A stretch of DNA of 64,000 bases, from contig NC_072792.1 of NCBI RefSeq assembly GCF_028583425.1, positions 159,532,676-159,596,675 of the forward strand, in the 5' to 3' direction. The DNA is from Eublepharis macularius. Taxonomy: Eukaryota; Chordata; Lepidosauria; Squamata; Eublepharidae. The notes below the pieces were generated by a model. It had not been told where the DNA came from, searched no databases, and saw nothing but the letters and a program-made list of their open reading frames with translations. Shown in pieces: positions 22,590 to 33,402 of the stretch (positions within the stretch are counted from its first letter, which is position 1; every line of letters begins with the position of its first letter). The position numbers and the translations under genes were made by a program.

Positions 22590-23192
22590 AACTAGGTTGC
22601 TTTGATTCTCTTCATTCTTGACATGACAAGTTTCATAATCATTCTGAAGCCAGTGGCTAATTTTGCAACATCTAGCTTTATTTTTGGATGAGTTATTTCT
22701 TCCACAGACAACCTTAGCTTCCATTGCAAACAGTGCGGGGGAGGGGGGGCCTTCTGCAGATAACCTGGTATTCCAGTTCCCTTCCGGTTTGGTACTGCAG
22801 CCTCCATGATCATCCTGAAGCTAGTGGCCCATTCAAAACCCAAGTGTTATTTTTTTGATGGGTTATGTCTGCCACAGATAGCTTTAGCTTCCTTTGTGGG
22901 GGCTTCTGGAGATAACAGGGGCCAGTATTTTCTGGTTCACTTTGTTTTGGGCACTGCAGCCTCCATCATCACCCTGAACCAATTTTCAAATATCCAGATT
23001 TATTTTCTGATGAGTTAGCCTGTCAGAAACAACCATAGCAAAAACGTGGAGGGGGGGTGAGGTTCTGAAGATTACATGGGCCAGGATGTCCAGATGCTCT
23101 TCATGTTTGGCACTGCAACTCCCACAATCACCCTGAAGCTGGCAGCCAGTTTTGAGACTCCTAGCTTCATTTTTCTGATGAGTTATGCATGC
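22590..23192. repeat. Degenerate tandem array, about 160-170 bp unit
   Basis: Four units share, in order, CACTGCAGCCTCCAT, ATCATCCTGAAGC, CAGTGGC, TTTTCTGATGAGTTATG, CCACAGACA, CTTTAGCTTCC, a G-run, CTTCTG and AGATAACATGGGCCAG. The CTGAAG anchor falls at 22644, 22815, 22974 and 23133, giving spacings of 171, 159 and 159 bases. The last unit runs into a CAGA microsatellite that grows out of its own CCACAGACA word. Confidence 0.8.
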
Positions 23193-23193
23193 C

Positions 23194-23232
<39 letters not shown>

Positions 23233-23233
23233 G
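23193..23233. repeat. (CAGA)n microsatellite
   Basis: About ten GACA/CAGA units in a row, continuous with the CCACAGACA word of the tandem unit before it. Confidence 0.95.
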
Positions 23234-23600
23234 GTCCTTTTATTATTATTGATGTTCTCCTGCACACATGGCCTTTTAAAATAAACAAATAAAAATCTTA
23301 AAAGTGTTAAGAGACTAGGACTGCTGATAGAGGCAGAAGGGGTAAAGCAAATGATTATACTTCAGCTACATGTCTGTGGGATATGTTTGCCTTATCTGAC
23401 TTGTTTCCTCTGGGAGGCAGTGTCTACAGATATCCTCAGCAGGGCAGAACTTGCATGAGAGATCATGGCAGATTCTGAGCCTGCTTGTGAGGAGAGTGGG
23501 CTATAAATCGAACATATACATACATTTAAATAAATAGATATTTTAATAAATAAAATTAATTCATTTGAAACATGGTACTGGAGGAGAGTTCTGCAGATAC
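23234..23600. other. Noncoding stretch
   Basis: No gene. A LINE-like tail (GAGTGGGCTATAAATCGAAC) with A/T-rich repeats occurs at about 23494-23555. Confidence 0.4.
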
Positions 23601-23945
23601 CATGGACAGCCAAAAAACCAAATAAGTGGGTACCAGATCAAATCAAGCCCAAATTCTCCCTAGAAGCTAAAATGACAAAACTGAGGCTATCGTACTTTGG
23701 TCACATCATGAAAAGACCTCTGGAAAAGTCAATAATGCTAGGAAAAGTGGAAGGTAGTAGGAAAAGAGGAAGACATAAAATGAGATGGCTTGACTCAATA
23801 AAAGAAGCCATGTCCTCCAGTTTGCAGGATCTGAGCAAATCTGTTAATGGTAAGACATTTTGGAGATTTTTCATTCATAGAGTCGCCATAGGTCGGAGGC
23901 GACTTGACGGCACATAGCACACACAAATAAATAAATAAATAAACA
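23601..23945 (+). mobile_element. RTE-BovB LINE, 3' end
   Basis: The open frame 23672-23917 encodes the C-terminus of the RTE-BovB polyprotein: LRLSYFGHIMKRP, MLGKVEGSRKRGR, RWLDSIKEAM, LQDLSKSVNG. The 3' end GTCGCCATAGGTCGGAGGCG with ACTTGACGGCACATAGCACA and an AAAT-type tail is the usual BovB terminus. 5'-truncated, and therefore inactive. Confidence 0.93.
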
Positions 23946-26604
23946 ATATTGCTGCTGTGTGCTCTGAATTCCTTTATTGAACTTCCATTCTACTCATATT
24001 GGCACACACTTCTGCCTTCTACCTCACAAAGCAGAAAAGAGTTTAGTTCAGTATCTGGACTTGGTCTTTTTGTTTCCTCTCTTTTTCACTCTGGTTCAGT
24101 GACAGCTCCTGTACAGTGCCATTGAGATCTCTTCCTCTCTCTGTGTTGTATGCAGGTGTTGATTTACAGCAATAAAAGAGCTCCCAGAGCTCTTCAAACC
24201 CTGAGCTTTGCAACTTGGAGCTATTGAAGTGAAATCTATTGCCAGGGAGACAAAAACCGAAGGCACTATTCTCTAACCTGTAAGTGACCAAAGAGGCTTT
24301 CATACTAGGCAGATAGGTTAAAATGTAACAACAACAACAAAACCAACCAATAACTTCAAAAAAAGTGATTCCACAGTATCTACAACTGGGATGGGGGGAG
24401 ACACATGGTAGATGGATAACTACATATTCATTTCAGACAGAACACTTCCGTTCACAGATGACTTAAGTTTGCAATGCAATTGAAAATCCACCTTCATGCA
24501 TTGCAATCAATTGACTTAAAACCTTGAGACATGTATATTTAAAATATTTTCTGACTTTCTCTAACAACAAGAAAGAGCTTCAGGGGAAAAGCTAGACAAG
24601 AGGTGCCTGAATAGCCTCTTGGTTTTATTTTTAGATGGGAAAGTAGGCGTGGGTGGCTTCCTCTTTTAGCAGAGAATGGATGGAAAGTTTTCCCCTCCTC
24701 CTGAAGCTTTCTTTTTTCTTTTCTCCCCAAGCTGTTTTTCTTGCTACAAGTGAAAAGATAAAGGGTCTCTCTATTTGCACAGACACTCCATCCCCTGCTT
24801 GTAAGGAAGGAGTAGGAAAATTGTTGGGAGGGACAGGGTTAGGCAACATCTAGCCAACAACTCTTCTATTTCCAGTTGGGCTTGTGCTGCCCCTTTTCAT
24901 TTTAAAGAAAAGTTGAGATACTCTTGATCTTCCGTTTAGTTTGTCCTCCACTTTAACTGCATAAGTAAAATCAGTTGTAGTTAGTAGGTCCATACTCAAA
25001 ACTACTCATTATTCTACTTGCAAAATCTCAGCGCACCATATGTACAATTAAACAGCTTGCTTACATGCAGAACAATATATCATCATCTTTGAAAAGAGAC
25101 TGATGTCATCATTTGTCAATCTGCCTAGTGACTTGCTGAATGTCAATGACCCTGAAATTGATTACTTCCCTAGGGTTTTAGCATCATTCCCTGAAAAGTA
25201 GCTTTAGGTGCCCGAAGAAGCAATTGCTACTCTAAGGGAAACCAAAATACATTTTAAATGGCTGGCAAATCAAGAACTCCTACATAGTTACTTTGCAATG
25301 TGAAATTTAGGATAAAAGGTTATCCAAAGTATGAGCAGTTGGTAGGTCTTCTGAGTCTAATCTTATAGCTTTCAGAAAAGAAATCACAGTAGAATCTCTG
25401 CTTATAATGGTAAAGAGGCTGCCCTCCTGTATGAAAGCTACAAAAGCAGGCCACCCACAGACAAAGTGCTGGTTTCTATATTCTTGGGGGATACCCTCAG
25501 TATGCAGTAAACATGACCTTGTACTTTAACCAAAAGGAAAAGGGGGGAATCCCTTCAAAATGGCTTGAAGAGTACTAAATATACCTCAGAATGTATGAAC
25601 GGTTGAGAGCAGCTGAAAAGCAGGTGAAAGGGAGAAAAGAGGAGAAATCAGCCTGATAATGAATAGAATCCAAGAGAAGGAGATGTGTGTGTGTGTGATT
25701 TTCAAATCCCTCTCCCCATTCCTTGACACCCCCTAGCTTGTCTCTGGGTATCCAGGCCTTTTTTTATTCCTGGTTTTAGGAGACACTTGGGGAGGTCTGC
25801 CCCCTCCAAGGATATTATAGGACCCTTCCTGGTTTTTCAGTGTTAATTAAAAAAACAAACCACTGCTTGGGAGCTAAGCCTTGTTCCCGTTTGTGCAGCG
25901 CCCCTTTCCACTGTGGAGGTAGTCCTCCTGTACCAAGCTGGAAAGTGGCCAATGCTAGAGGAACATGCTCTGTGGTCCACCGGTCCACCTCTGCAATGAA
26001 GAAAAAGGGGTGCAAGAGAAAAGAAGACTTAGGATCCAAGCCTATATTATTTCTTCTACTTTTTTTACTGAGATACAAGGATACCATGTGGGCAAAAATA
26101 TTACTCATTTGTGCAGTATGAAGAAAACGGTTCCAGCCTTCCACTGTACTGGGGCAATGGTTTTATTTTCATTGGGATGACTGATAAATAACTGGCATTT
26201 ATTAAAATGTGATTTTATATTTGATAACATAACTTTTTTAAGGTCAGCAAGGGTATTGCACAGTTTGTCACATATTTTCTTCTAGTTCTAGCAAAAGTTG
26301 TGTGCACGCATATGTGCGTGGGCACGCGTGTGCGCTCAGTGCAATGAAGGACCAAGTTCATAATCCAAAGGCTTTGATAGCTACCAGGAGAAGCTGAAAG
26401 AGGATGAGAGGTATGTAAATGAGAGTTTCATGGATATCCTACAAACATCCCCTTCCCATTATGATAGTTTTTAATTAACTCTTGTAGGAGTTGGAAAGCA
26501 TCTGGTTCAGGATGATGCATTCCTAAGGCATGCTGGGTAAATAAGTCCAGGTAATCTAGATAGAGATGGATCAGAACTTAAGAGTGAAAATGTGTCAGTA
26601 AATG
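23946..26604. other. Long noncoding stretch, nothing recognised
   Basis: No coding frame with a domain on either strand, no RNA gene, no repeat that I can name. It includes short AAC and TG runs (about 24331, 25687). Confidence 0.4.
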
Positions 26605-26626
26605 TGTGTGTGTGTGTGTGTGTGTT
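26605..26626. repeat. (GT)n microsatellite
   Basis: Pure GT run adjoining the end of a reverse BovB tail, where such CA/GT runs commonly form. Confidence 0.9.
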
Positions 26627-27110
26627 ATGTGCCATCTAGTTGCTTCTGACCTATGGCAACTATATGATTTAACCATTGGCAGAGTGCCTATGATCAAGAC
26701 TAATAAAAGTTTTATTAGCAGGACTAATAAACTGGTTAGGAAAGGGAAGGAAATAAATTAGCTGCTTGGAGAGAGTGGGTGGAGAGAGTGCTAGAAGAAA
26801 AGGACTAAGAACAGTATTCTGTAGACAGACCAGGAAATGCTCCTTGACAGAAAGTACTTCCCCTACGATCCTTGTCTAGATAGAGCTCTCGGGCCCCTGT
26901 ATGATGTTCTCTCCTCTGAACACATGACATTGCTGTATTCTAACATTAACCTCCAAAATGCCCAATCATTGACAGCTTTGCTCAGGTCTTGCAAACTGAC
27001 GGTCCTGGCTTCCTTTATTGAGTCAATCCGTCTCGTGTTGGGTCTTCCTCTTTTCCTACTGCCTGCAACTTTTCCTAGCATTATTGTGTTTTCTAGTGAG
27101 TCTTATCTTT
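26627..27110 (-). mobile_element. RTE-BovB LINE 3' end, reverse, split by unrelated sequence
   Basis: The terminus reads TTATGTGCCATCTAGTTGCT with TCTGACCTATGGCAACTATA at 26626-26668. The coding tail resumes at about 26940-27095; in reverse it gives MLGKVAGSRKRGR and DSIKEA, followed by SLQDLSKAVN. Between them (about 26670-26940) is sequence that does not match BovB, so the copy was interrupted or rearranged. Confidence 0.8.
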
Positions 27111-28267
27111 TCATGCCAGTAAATGACAGCTGTTTTAGGAGAACAATGGGCCATTGGGGAAGTTTGTAGGCTGAGGATGCTTGGAGAATACAATAAAGTA
27201 TAGATGCTAGAAACCTGAGGGCTTAAACGGGAGACCTGGTGTGATTGGTGCTGAATGAGAAGATAAATATAGTGGACTTTTCAGAAACACGGTAAGATGG
27301 AGAAAATCTGCGGGAAATGACAGTTCCTAGATATAAATTGTATAGAAGAGGCAGGGAAGGATATATTAGGGAGCAGAGTGGTTTTGTATATCATAGAGGG
27401 CCCAAAGTTCAATAAACTAGAAAACTTAAGATGAATAGAGTGTCCCACTGAATTACTGTGATTGGAAATACCAGGCACAAAATACAGTTTAATACTGTAG
27501 ATATACTATCAGCTGCTTGACCCAAACTCAGGGTGATCTTGAAATGGGAAAGAATATCTATTTGAAATATTTTAACCCTGAAATAGGACCCTAAGTGGTG
27601 TACAATTTTTTTAAGATCTCATATGTGACAATACAAAACTCTTTTTAACAAGAAAATCAGAGGGGGGGGGGAAACTAATCAGAAAATCAACCACAAATGT
27701 TCTTCTAAAAATCTCCTTGGAGAGCTTCCTGAAGGCTAGAAGGGTGGGAGAAATTTTAGATAGGCCGTTCTTAAGGAATAGGTCTGCCACAGAAAAGACT
27801 CACAATCAGGCCAAGGCAGATCTTGCTTGCGTGAGTGAAGGAACGTACAGGAGACTAAACTGAAAAGACACAGTTGTTCATACTGGGAGAAATGGTCCTT
27901 CAAATATGGGGACACCTGGCTGTAAAAAGATTTAAAGATGACAGCCACTCCAGCACCGTCAGTTGAACAAATAACCAGTGTGATGATCTCAAAATGGGCA
28001 TCATATGAACAAACAGCTTTCTCCAGACAACAGTAATGTGGTTGCAATCTGAAACAAACATTGAAGTTTCTCCGTTGTTTTCAAGGGTGGCTCCACATAT
28101 ACCGTTTTACAATAATCTAGCCCAATTACTACAGTATGGATCAATGTGGTTAGATCAGTCAAAAGGGAAGAAATTCTGTACTAAGTATAATTAAAAATAA
28201 AAAAAAATCCATTGCCACCTTACAAATTTGTTTATCCAACAGCAGGACAGGTTTTAAGAGAACTGAC
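27111..28267. other. Noncoding stretch with an old unclassified repeat
   Basis: About 27600-28180 resembles an old LINE-like repeat also seen at about 61800-61990: compare TTTTACAATAATCTAGCCCA and CAATGTGGTTAGATCAG here with ATTACAGTAATCCAACCACA and AGTGTGGTCAGGTTGGATAA there. The family is not assigned. Confidence 0.4.
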
Positions 28268-28690
28268 ACAGTGCAATCCTAGGCATAGTTACACCATTAT
28301 AAGCCAAGTAACTTCTGGTTGTTGTGGGATTTCTGGGCTGTATTGCCATGGTCTTGGCATTGTAGTTCCTGACGTTTTGCCAGCAGCTGTGGCTGGCATC
28401 TTCAGAGGTGTAGCACCAAAAGACAGAGATCTCTCAGTGTCAGAGACAGCACCAAAAGACAGAGATCTCTCAGTGTGACAGAGACAGATCTCTGTCTTTT
28501 GGTGCTACACCTCTGAAGATGCCAGCCACAGCTGCTGGCGAAACGTCAGGAACTACAATGCCAAGACCACGGCAATACAGCCCGGAAAACCCACAACAAC
28601 CATCGTTCTCCGGCCGTGAAAGCCTTCGACAATACATCAAGTAACTTCTGTTGATTTAGAAGGGAATAACTCTTCTTAGGACAATGTTCA
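28268..28690. mobile_element. Small fold-back MITE split by a later insertion
   Basis: Left half 28268-28317 begins CAGTGCAATCCTAGGCATAG. Right half 28651-28690 has GATTTAGAAGGGAATAACTC and TTCTTAGGA. Together they make one copy of the 8334 family, interrupted by the 28318-28638 insert. Confidence 0.75.
28306..28650. mobile_element. Fold-back retroelement insertion, Penelope-like (family B)
   Basis: The insert 28318-28638 (321 bp) is flanked by identical AAGTAACTTCTG (28306-28317 and 28639-28650). Its left arm, GTTGTTGTGGGATTTCTGGG through GAAGATGCC-complement sequence to CAAAAGACAGAGATCTCTCA, is mirrored by the right arm, which then extends further into CATCGTTCTCCGGCCGTGAA. A short internal tandem of the AGAGATCTCTCAGTG word lies at the centre. 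A close sister is 42307-42606. The family is inferred from architecture, since no coding region remains. Confidence 0.65.
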
Positions 28691-29014
28691 GAGCACAAGA
28701 CCCACCGTATCCAAAGTAGGCAGTATAATCCTCTCCAATATCGCAGCCTTTCTAAAGAAGGAGGGCAACCAGAGAAGAAAGTTGTGAAATAAATGGGTGG
28801 TTTTAAATGCTCTCATACTGTCTAAGTTAAAGAGACAAAATTTTATTTAAATATGGCAGAAACAGAAAAATGGACAGGAAGGTGTAGGGGCCCTTAGATG
28901 ATGATGGAGTGAAAGGATTGCTAATGGAAGATAGGGAGGTCGCAGTATAAATACATTCTCTGCGGAAAATGAATTAGGGACTGTTATCTATGCCAGAACT
29001 GCTGTTTTCAGAAG
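28691..29014. other. Noncoding stretch, nothing recognised
   Basis: No gene or named repeat. Confidence 0.4.
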
Positions 29015-29240
29015 ATAAATAACGACAACGACAACGACAACAACAATAGAGTGCGTATACACTGCTCTTCTGCCACACTCAGAGCAGTTAACAAAGTCAG
29101 TGTTGTTATTATCCCCACAATACAGCTAGGGAGCTGAGGCTGAGATGAGTGGCTTATCCAAGGCCACTTGCAGAAGTCGTGGTGGCTCAGAACCCAGCCA
29201 CTTAACCACTTATCAGTATGCTACAGCAGCTCTCAGAACT
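29015..29240 (-). repeat. tRNA-derived SINE, third type, reverse
   Basis: In reverse: a head with GCTGTAGCATACTGATAAGT and GGTTAAGTGGCTGGG, then CAAGTGGCCTTGGATAAGCC and CTCAGCCTCAGCTCCCTAGC, then a tail with GCAGAAGAGCAGTGTATACG and a GTTGTTGTCGTTGTCG simple repeat. Better preserved than the 15036 copy. Confidence 0.8.
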
Positions 29241-29849
29241 GTGTTAGAAGAATTGTGTCAAGTACAGGGAATTAGAAATGAAATTCTGGCTAATGGACAA
29301 ACTTGGGTCTAGATTAGGGGTTCTGAAAACTTTATTACAAATGTTATTGCCAGCCAAACAGCTTTGGGCCTATGTAGTGGTTGCTTATGCTACAGGATCA
29401 TGGCTTGGTCATGCTTAATTAAGTTTTGTTTACTTCTGTGATGCAATTTTGCAACCAGTTTTGAATGTCCACAGTCAGCAAGCTCAGCCTTCTCAATCAC
29501 CAGAGAAGATGGCACCTATCCCTAAGGTCAAAGTTGGATAATTAAAATGACCTGTTTTTCAAGTACAGGTCGCTCACTATTAGCCTACTCTGGACAAATT
29601 GAAATTCATCACTGACTACGATAGTTTGGCTGACCTTACTTTTGCCTAAAATTCTATTTTCCTTATTTGCCCAGGCGTCAATTTTAGTTTAACTGATCAA
29701 CACGGCTACTCCTCTGGAAATTACTGACCTTGTTCACTGAGTGGGGCACTAATCTGTCTAGAAGGACAGTATATACACAGTTATTATTCTTAATAGGACA
29801 AACTGAATATCATACAGAAGAGCTGTGACTATGGAAATAATCCTAAACA
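29241..29849. other. Noncoding stretch
   Basis: No gene. At about 29728-29795, ACTGAGTGGGGCACTAATCT and GTCTAGAAGGACAGTATATA match a SINE tail like that at 15200-15240; at 29690-29725, GATCAACACGGCTACTCCTC resembles the end of the family A fold-back element. Confidence 0.4.
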
Positions 29850-30033
29850 GGGCCATTTTCACATGACTCGGCATAGCGCTAAATTCACGGAATGAGAGTG
29901 TCTTCATGGCACAATTTCTGACATCATTGCACCACGATTCTGTTTTCATGGAGTGATGACATCAGAAATTGCGCCATGAAGACACCCTCGTTCCATGAGT
30001 TTAGCACCATGCCGAGATGTGTGAAAATGGCCC
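29850..30033. mobile_element. Palindromic MITE, 184 bp
   Basis: The arms GGGCCATTTTCACATGACTC and GATGTGTGAAAATGGCCC pair, and the palindrome continues almost to the centre (TGATGTCAGAAATTGTGCCA-type words on both sides). CAG is present at both edges and may be a 3 bp duplication. Confidence 0.85.
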
Positions 30034-31141
30034 AGGTCTGCTTTATTCAGTTGGTCTTACTCCCAGGAAAATGTCTTTAGGATTCTTGCTTACATCTTCT
30101 TAAATTCCCATTGTTAATGAAATGCAGCTCTGAATGAAGGGATCCTTCTGTTTTCCAAATCTATCACATTTTTTATTTTGTTTTTTTCCAACAAGTTCAG
30201 GATGGTTCCCTTCCCTGTTTTGCCCTATCAATAATCCTGTGAGGTAAATTGCATTGACAGAGAATGACCAGCCCAAGGTTACCCATTAAGTTTCATAGCC
30301 AAACATGGAACACAAGGCTCTCCGCTTCTTGTCTAGCACAGCCAAACAGAGCTGCAGCCTTCTACATCCATTGAATTCAATAGGCTTTGAAGGGTATAAC
30401 AAAAACGGGACATTTCATTTGTTTGTAACATCTGTATCCAACAGAATCCTTTCCACAATATTGTGTGCAAGCTCCATAATAACATTAATTTAGAATGTGT
30501 CTAAAGTAGTCTAAATTACAAAAATACAATGTAAAATGAATGTTTGTCTGGGTATTGGAGGCTAATTAATTTGTAGCCACTCTCCTACTTCAGAGGTTAA
30601 TTAATGCACAGCTACTCCCCTGCTTCAGAAATGATACAACTAATATGTTAACACATGGCCAGAGAAGTTCAGCGCTAACATAGTTAGACGGTATCTATTT
30701 TTATTTTACCGAACCACTTGTCTTTTATAGAGCTGAGGAATAAATCTACTGTACCAGGCTGTAGACAAAGATTAATTAAGATGATAAGCCAGGTGAAGAA
30801 GAGTAATGGTGGTGATGATTCAGATAATGAGTAAATAAGCCTGTTTTCTACTTTTAATTTTGGTAATATGGTACCTTTGCTCAACTAAGTGGAACATACA
30901 TTTTTTTTTTTAGGCTGTTAAGTTTTTTTTTTTATTGTATATTTTTGTGCATTTCCTTCGAAACATCCTTATTCCCGTACATATATACCCATTGCCAAGT
31001 GGAACATACATTTGCTAGCAGAAGAAACTTGACCAAATAGTATGCAACGGGTAAACATGTTAATACTCATAGGGTATTTACTGTCTGCAACTGCTCTGTA
31101 CCTTCGTTTTTTAAAACTGCAGTGTCCTCTACCTTTATAAC
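30034..31141. other. Noncoding stretch, nothing recognised
   Basis: No gene. GGTCTTACTCCCAGGAAAAT followed by TAGGATT near 30052-30082 is a scrap of a common squamate repeat. A pair of GTGGAACATACATTT words (about 30890 and 31000) brackets a T-rich insert. Confidence 0.4.
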
Positions 31142-31365
31142 GTTTAGGGTTGCCAACTCTGTGTTGGGAAATTCTTGGAGATTTTGGAGAGGGCAGGGTC
31201 TGAGGAGGGAAGGGACCTCAGCAGGGAATAATGCCATAGAGGCCACCCCTCTAGAGGCACCATTTCCTCCAAGGGAACTAATCTCTGTAGTCTGAAAACC
31301 AGTTCTAATTCCAAGAAATCTCTAGGCTGCATTTGGATGCTGGTGGTAACTCTAGTAACCTCCTT
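31142..31365 (+). mobile_element. TIR element of the GGGTTGCCAAC family
   Basis: Starts AGGGTTGCCAACTCTGTGTT, contains ACCTCAGCAGGGAATAATGC, CATAGAGGCCACCC and AACTAATCTCTGTAGTCTGA. I recognise this order from a frequent squamate nonautonomous repeat. The right end is decayed. A second copy is at 62530-62745, reversed. Confidence 0.7.
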
Positions 31366-31434
31366 TCTTCATTATGGTATGTCATGCCTTAAACAGTTTT
31401 CTGTTTGCATTGTTTTCTAGTTCTGTAATCCTCG

Positions 31435-31720
31435 TCCTACTGCACTGCTTATTGCAGGCCCTTGCCATTTGACGGAATTGTTTTGCATGTTTTGTAACCT
31501 GCCTCAAGCCTTAGTGAGAAAGATGGGTTAAAGATGGTAGTGATGATGGTCATCTTCATCATCATCATTGTTCTCGTTGTCATAATCATCATTTTATTTT
31601 TTATTGTGTTCAATTTATATTCCGCTCTCCCTGCAAGCAGGCTCAGAATGGATCACAAGCAGTAATAAATACAATAAAAACAAATTGCATAAATTAGATT
31701 AAACATCAAAGTCTAAAACA
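31435..31720. mobile_element. Two LINE 3' tails
   Basis: Forward tail at about 31490-31535 (TTTTGTAACCTGCCTCAAGC), and a reverse tail at about 31595-31660 (TTTATATTCCGCTCTCCCTG, CAAGCAGGCTCAGAATGG). Both resemble L2-type termini. Fragments only. Confidence 0.45.
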
Positions 31721-31919
31721 GTCGTGCCCATATTGCACATAACCCAAGCATTAAAACGCATCATCATCATCTTTATGCCCAGGTCTACTGACGCCACACA
31801 CTTGTTTATACAAAAGAAAGGGACTATGTACTAGTTATAGATGCAAAAAGCCACAAATCCTTTTGCTGGAAAAGAGGAGACAGAAAGACCCACTCTGAAG
31901 TCTAAGCTGTTACTGAAAC

Positions 31920-32505
31920 CTGAAGCAGCACTCCTGGTTAAAGGAGGTTTTCTCCTCTCTCCCGATGTTCTACCACGGCAGCTTTGCTCATCTGAACAGG
32001 GCCTTCTGCAGGTGCCACCCAGCACATGGGCAAAATTAGCAGCTGCCCATCTATGCACATTCCCTGTGGTGGAATGGTCTACCTGACAATGTCAGGGAAG
32101 CTCCCACTCTCCTAACTTTCTGCCAATTATGCAAAACCAAATTATTCAGGAGGGCTTTTTTACTCAGATAGGAGGGCTGTACTGTAAGGAAGTGGTTTCA
32201 AAGAAATACATAGGTAAAGGAATAGAGACTATACTACTATGTACTGTCTGTTGATGTAAGTAGGATCCTACTGAGTAATTTAATATGTCAAGTTTAGAAC
32301 TGCGTATACTCTGTTTCAGCTCTCTATCAGATTTCTTCTTGTTTCAGATCTCTGCAAATTTGCATTTGTATACCCTATTGTATTGTTTATTGAATGTCCA
32401 TTCCTGCTGATTGTATTGATGTACACTGTATAATCCGCTTTGAGTCTCAGTGAGAAAGGCAGGCTATGGATAATATGAACGAAGGAACGAATAAAATAAT
32501 AATAC
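31920..32505 (+). mobile_element. LINE 3' region (L2-like)
   Basis: CTCATCTGAACAGGGCCTTC and TGCAGGTGCCACCCAGCACA, a GGAATGGTCTACCTGACAAT stretch, AAACCAAATTATTCAGGAGG, then the terminus TATAATCCGCTTTGAGTCTC and AGTGAGAAAGGCAGGCTAT. This order fits one old LINE copy read 5' to 3'. Clade inferred. Confidence 0.55.
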
Positions 32506-33312
32506 ACTGTAACAAGTTAATGTACTCCTAATAACCTTTCAGATTTTCTGAGCAGTATGCAGCATGTGAGCAATTTCAGGGAAAGGGGATCTGTAGGGGT
32601 CAGTTTTACACTTGCACCAATTTTGCTTTAATAAAACAGAGGCTTCTCAGTTCTATATCTTCTGCCAAGTTATTTTTCTTTGTTTCTTTGCTACTCCTTA
32701 GAATTCGGGTAACACACAAAATATACGTACACCCAAATGCATCGCTGTTTTTATTTTTTTTCCTGAGCTCCACAGACGTTACAGCATAACAATCCATAAT
32801 ACGGATCAGATTTTGTTAACAGCCCTTCATCTGCTTTTCATAATGCTCTTGGAGTGCAGCTCAAAGATAATTCTGTGTATCATTCACTCTGACATTTGGA
32901 GTTGGTAAATACTTGTTTAGGTCAAATTCTATGCTTGGATGCATGTGTGGAGTCCTCATTACCTGTAGCAGGAGCACCATGCATGGAGACCAAAAGACAT
33001 TTGGGCTGGCAATTGCCCCTGCAGCTGTGCAACAGAATTTGACTATCTGAAAAGAGCATTAAAATGCTTTGGTAAAGTAATGTTGAGTGCAATACACCCC
33101 TTCCAAAATACATACAGCAAATACTTCAAAATGAGAACAAAAGTTCTGCTATGTGATTTTTCTACGTTGGCTGAAGAAAATATCAATGTCAAATGCTGAA
33201 ATGCCATCCATTTGCAATGAGTGATTTTCACAGATCCAAAGTTCTAGGACAGTCAATAGGCTCACCAATCAGAACCACTCTAGAGAGAATTTAGAATCAC
33301 AAACAAGACTAG
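32506..33312. other. Noncoding stretch, nothing recognised
   Basis: No gene or named repeat. Confidence 0.4.
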
Positions 33313-33402
33313 CAGTGCAATCCTAAATAGTTATTCCAGTCTAAGACCTTTGATTTCAATGGGTTTTAGACTGGAGTAACTCTGCTTAGGATCGCACTGT
33401 AG
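33313..33402. mobile_element. Small fold-back MITE, best-preserved copy
   Basis: CAGTGCAATCCTAAATAGTT at the left, GTAACTCTGCTTAGGATCGC then ACTGT at the right, with ATTTCAATGGGTTTTAGACT at the centre. A partial relative follows at about 33552-33630. Confidence 0.85.

Noticed and set aside
20442-23233. A CRISPR-like array in the two tandem repeats
   Set aside because: Units are adjoining and diverged with no constant repeat and unique spacer pattern; the genome is a vertebrate's.
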